NCBI GenBank assembly: GCA_022822245.1
Contig: JAJECB010000387.1
Location: 1 to 7,713 of the forward strand
Direction: 5' to 3'
DNA length: 7,713 bases
Origin: Gammaproteobacteria bacterium
GTDB lineage: Bacteria > Pseudomonadota > Gammaproteobacteria > HK1
Part shown: piece after piece, positions 7,011-7,713 of the stretch
How the letters are laid out: each line of letters begins with the position of its first letter
Position numbering within the stretch: position 1 is the first letter of the stretch
The notes under the pieces: model-generated
Told to the model about the DNA's origin: nothing
What the model saw: the letters and a program-made list of their open reading frames with translations, nothing else
The model's database searches: none
Translations under genes and position numbers: made by a program

Positions 7011-7026
7011 ACCGGAGGCGTCAGCC

Positions 7027-7422
7027 ATGGCCCGAGAACGATTCTTCACCGGCTCGCGCTTCGAGGAGCGGGGCGGCTACGCCCGCGGCGTGCGTGACGG
7101 CGACATGGTGTTCCTCTCCGGGTGCGTCGGCTTCGACTACGTGAACCACACCATCTCGGACGACATCGTCGAGCAGACCCACCAGGCCTTCCGCAACATC
7201 CACTGGGCCCTCGAAGAGCTGAACGCCTCGTTCCGGGACGTGGTCCGGGTCGTCATCTACATTGCCGACCGCGCCTACTACGAGCAGACCGTCGACATCA
7301 TCGGCGAGTACTGTCGCGACGCGAGCCCCGCCAACACGTTCATCGTCGCCCAGCTCGTCGACCCCCGCATGAAGATCGAGATCGAGGTCACCACCCGGGA
7401 CGGAGGCGGCTGCGTCGCCTGA
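7027..7422 (+). CDS. RidA/YjgF/UK114-like protein lacking the catalytic Arg
   Basis: A 131-residue protein of the RidA (YjgF/YER057c/UK114) superfamily, small trimeric proteins; the RidA subgroup deaminates reactive enamines and imines. Family landmarks are a GDMVFLSGCVG strand (about 25-35), TISDDIVEQTHQAFRNIHWAL (about 42-62), ASFRDVVRVVIYI (about 67-79), and the C-terminal KIEIEVTT strand (116-123). In RidA the Arg needed for deaminase activity sits in a P-A-R motif; here that motif is P101-A-N103, so the Arg is Asn. This points to one of the Rid subgroups that lack the Arg and imine deaminase activity and whose roles are mostly unknown. The ATG at 7027 follows GGAGG (7014-7018) with 8-nt spacing. 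An in-frame ATG at 6991 lies inside the cupin gene and has no good ribosome site. It is the last gene of the operon. RidA-like proteins also occur next to flavin monooxygenases in pathways such as Rut (RutC with RutA). Confidence 0.92.
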   Translation: MARERFFTGSRFEERGGYARGVRDGDMVFLSGCVGFDYVNHTISDDIVEQTHQAFRNIHWALEELNASFRDVVRVVIYIADRAYYEQTVDIIGEYCRDASPANTFIVAQLVDPRMKIEIEVTTRDGGGCVA

Positions 7423-7590
7423 TCCCACTGGTGAGGCGGCAGCGGAGCACGGTGACATTCGCAGACGCGCCGGTGCCCGGCACCCCGAGATGTTCGGCTG
7501 AACAGTGATACCCGAAGCAGGGTGCCTGTATCTCACGGTCGGATTCGAATAGAGTATTTTCATGAAGGTACACCACTAGTGTCCCAAGAA
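7423..7590. other. intergenic stretch between the operon and the insertion sequence
   Basis: 168 nt with no convincing gene. GC richness falls noticeably from about 7500. A weak hairpin GGTGC-ccg-GCACC (7472-7484) has no U tract and is not a clear terminator. The octamer CACTAGTG at 7574-7581 is a perfect palindrome and lies where I would place the end of the insertion sequence. Confidence 0.5.
7507..7532. repeat. inverted repeat GATAC-N16-GTATC near the right boundary
   Basis: GATAC (7507-7511) and GTATC (7528-7532) are exact inverted arms with a 16-nt spacer. These are the same arms, at almost the same spacing, as the dyad at 2054-2078, but the inner symmetry is absent. It lies 84 nt after the RidA-like gene. 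An alternative fold pairs ACCC (7510-7513) with GGGT (7520-7523). It may be a second site for the same regulator or coincidence. Confidence 0.2.
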
Positions 7591-7713
7591 TTAGTATAGC
7601 AATTTCAATTGGTTAGACGTATCGTGAGGTTCGGTCAAGCTCTCCGGAGCTGTAAGTATCTGTAATAGTGGGGTTTTTTCAAACAAGGTCAAGCTCAGGA
7701 CCTGCATGATTGT
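7574..7713 (-). mobile_element. end of an IS4-like insertion sequence (partial)
   Basis: The last 140 nt are much richer in A and T than the operon and carry the 3' end of a transposase gene on the minus strand. The outer end of the element is inferred, not seen: the stop codon is at 7593-7591 and the palindromic CACTAGTG followed by TCCCAAGAA is a plausible terminus. The other end and any target duplication lie outside the window. Confidence 0.55.
7591..7713 (-). CDS. IS4-family transposase, C-terminal 40 residues
   Basis: An open frame enters from the right edge and ends at TAA (7593-7591). The visible peptide has the pattern Q-V-L-S-L-T-L-F-E-K-T-P-L-L-Q near its start and ends NQLKLLY. 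From memory, the 'LS-x-T-x-FEKTP' segment followed by a variable linker and a terminal NQL-x-L is characteristic of the C-terminus of IS4-family DDE transposases. The catalytic DDE residues lie outside the window, so I cannot say whether the gene is intact. An ATG at 7707-7705 is in frame but is internal by comparison with the family. Its base composition differs from the neighbouring operon, as expected for a mobile element. Confidence 0.7.
   Translation of the reverse strand, partial: TIMQVLSLTLFEKTPLLQILTAPESLTEPHDTSNQLKLLY

Noticed and set aside
6991..7026. Earlier in-frame start for the RidA-like protein
   Set aside because: It overlaps the end of the cupin gene and lacks a ribosome site, whereas GGAGG at 7014-7018 is well placed for the ATG at 7027.
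7472..7484. Hairpin after the operon as a rho-independent terminator
   Set aside because: Only a 5-bp stem with a 3-nt loop and no following T run.
7536..7556. ATTCGAAT sequence resembling a tRNA T-loop or a tRNA-derived attachment site
   Set aside because: The flanking bases do not pair into a T stem on either strand, there is no acceptor stem or CCA, and no integrase is in the window.

Overview
The window is strongly GC-rich from the left edge to about position 7500 and reads as an accessory catabolic locus of a high-GC bacterium, most likely a proteobacterium. That assignment rests on gene content and composition only and is weak. Two transcription units diverge from an intergenic region at 1842-2198.

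Leftward unit (minus strand): an MmgE/PrpD-family protein (402-1841), then the start of an NMT1/THI5-like substrate-binding protein (1-223, cut by the window edge). The substrate-binding protein has no visible signal peptide. Any ABC permease and ATPase genes would lie beyond the left edge.

Rightward unit (plus strand): five co-directional genes, each with a clear Shine-Dalgarno sequence. They are a Rieske [2Fe-2S] domain fused to a large His-rich helical domain I do not recognise (2199-3788), a luciferase-like flavin-dependent oxidoreductase (3960-5141), an M24 (creatinase/Xaa-Pro peptidase fold) protein (5224-6519), a single-domain cupin (6546-7010) and a RidA-like protein (7027-7422). Gaps are 171, 82, 26 and 16 nt, so at least the last three genes are probably one operon.

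Taken together the genes suggest uptake and oxidative breakdown of a small, probably nitrogen-containing molecule. The Rieske and flavin proteins would supply redox chemistry, the M24 protein C-N or amide hydrolysis, and the cupin, RidA-like and MmgE/PrpD proteins downstream handling. The substrate cannot be read from the sequence. Three enzymes depart from their family at positions that normally matter: His for Glu at a metal ligand in the M24 protein, Asn for the catalytic Arg in the RidA-like protein, and probably Arg for the active-site Lys in the MmgE/PrpD protein. This suggests a specialised, perhaps undescribed pathway rather than a textbook one.

Right end: after about 7500 the base composition becomes AT-richer. 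The last 123 nt encode, on the minus strand, the C-terminus of a transposase that looks like the IS4 family, so an insertion sequence borders the locus. Possible regulatory DNA includes a dyad GATAC-N15-GTATC in the divergent region, a similar GATAC-N16-GTATC repeat near the right end, and short GC hairpins just upstream of the Rieske and flavin-oxidoreductase start sites. I saw no rRNA, tRNA or CRISPR array.
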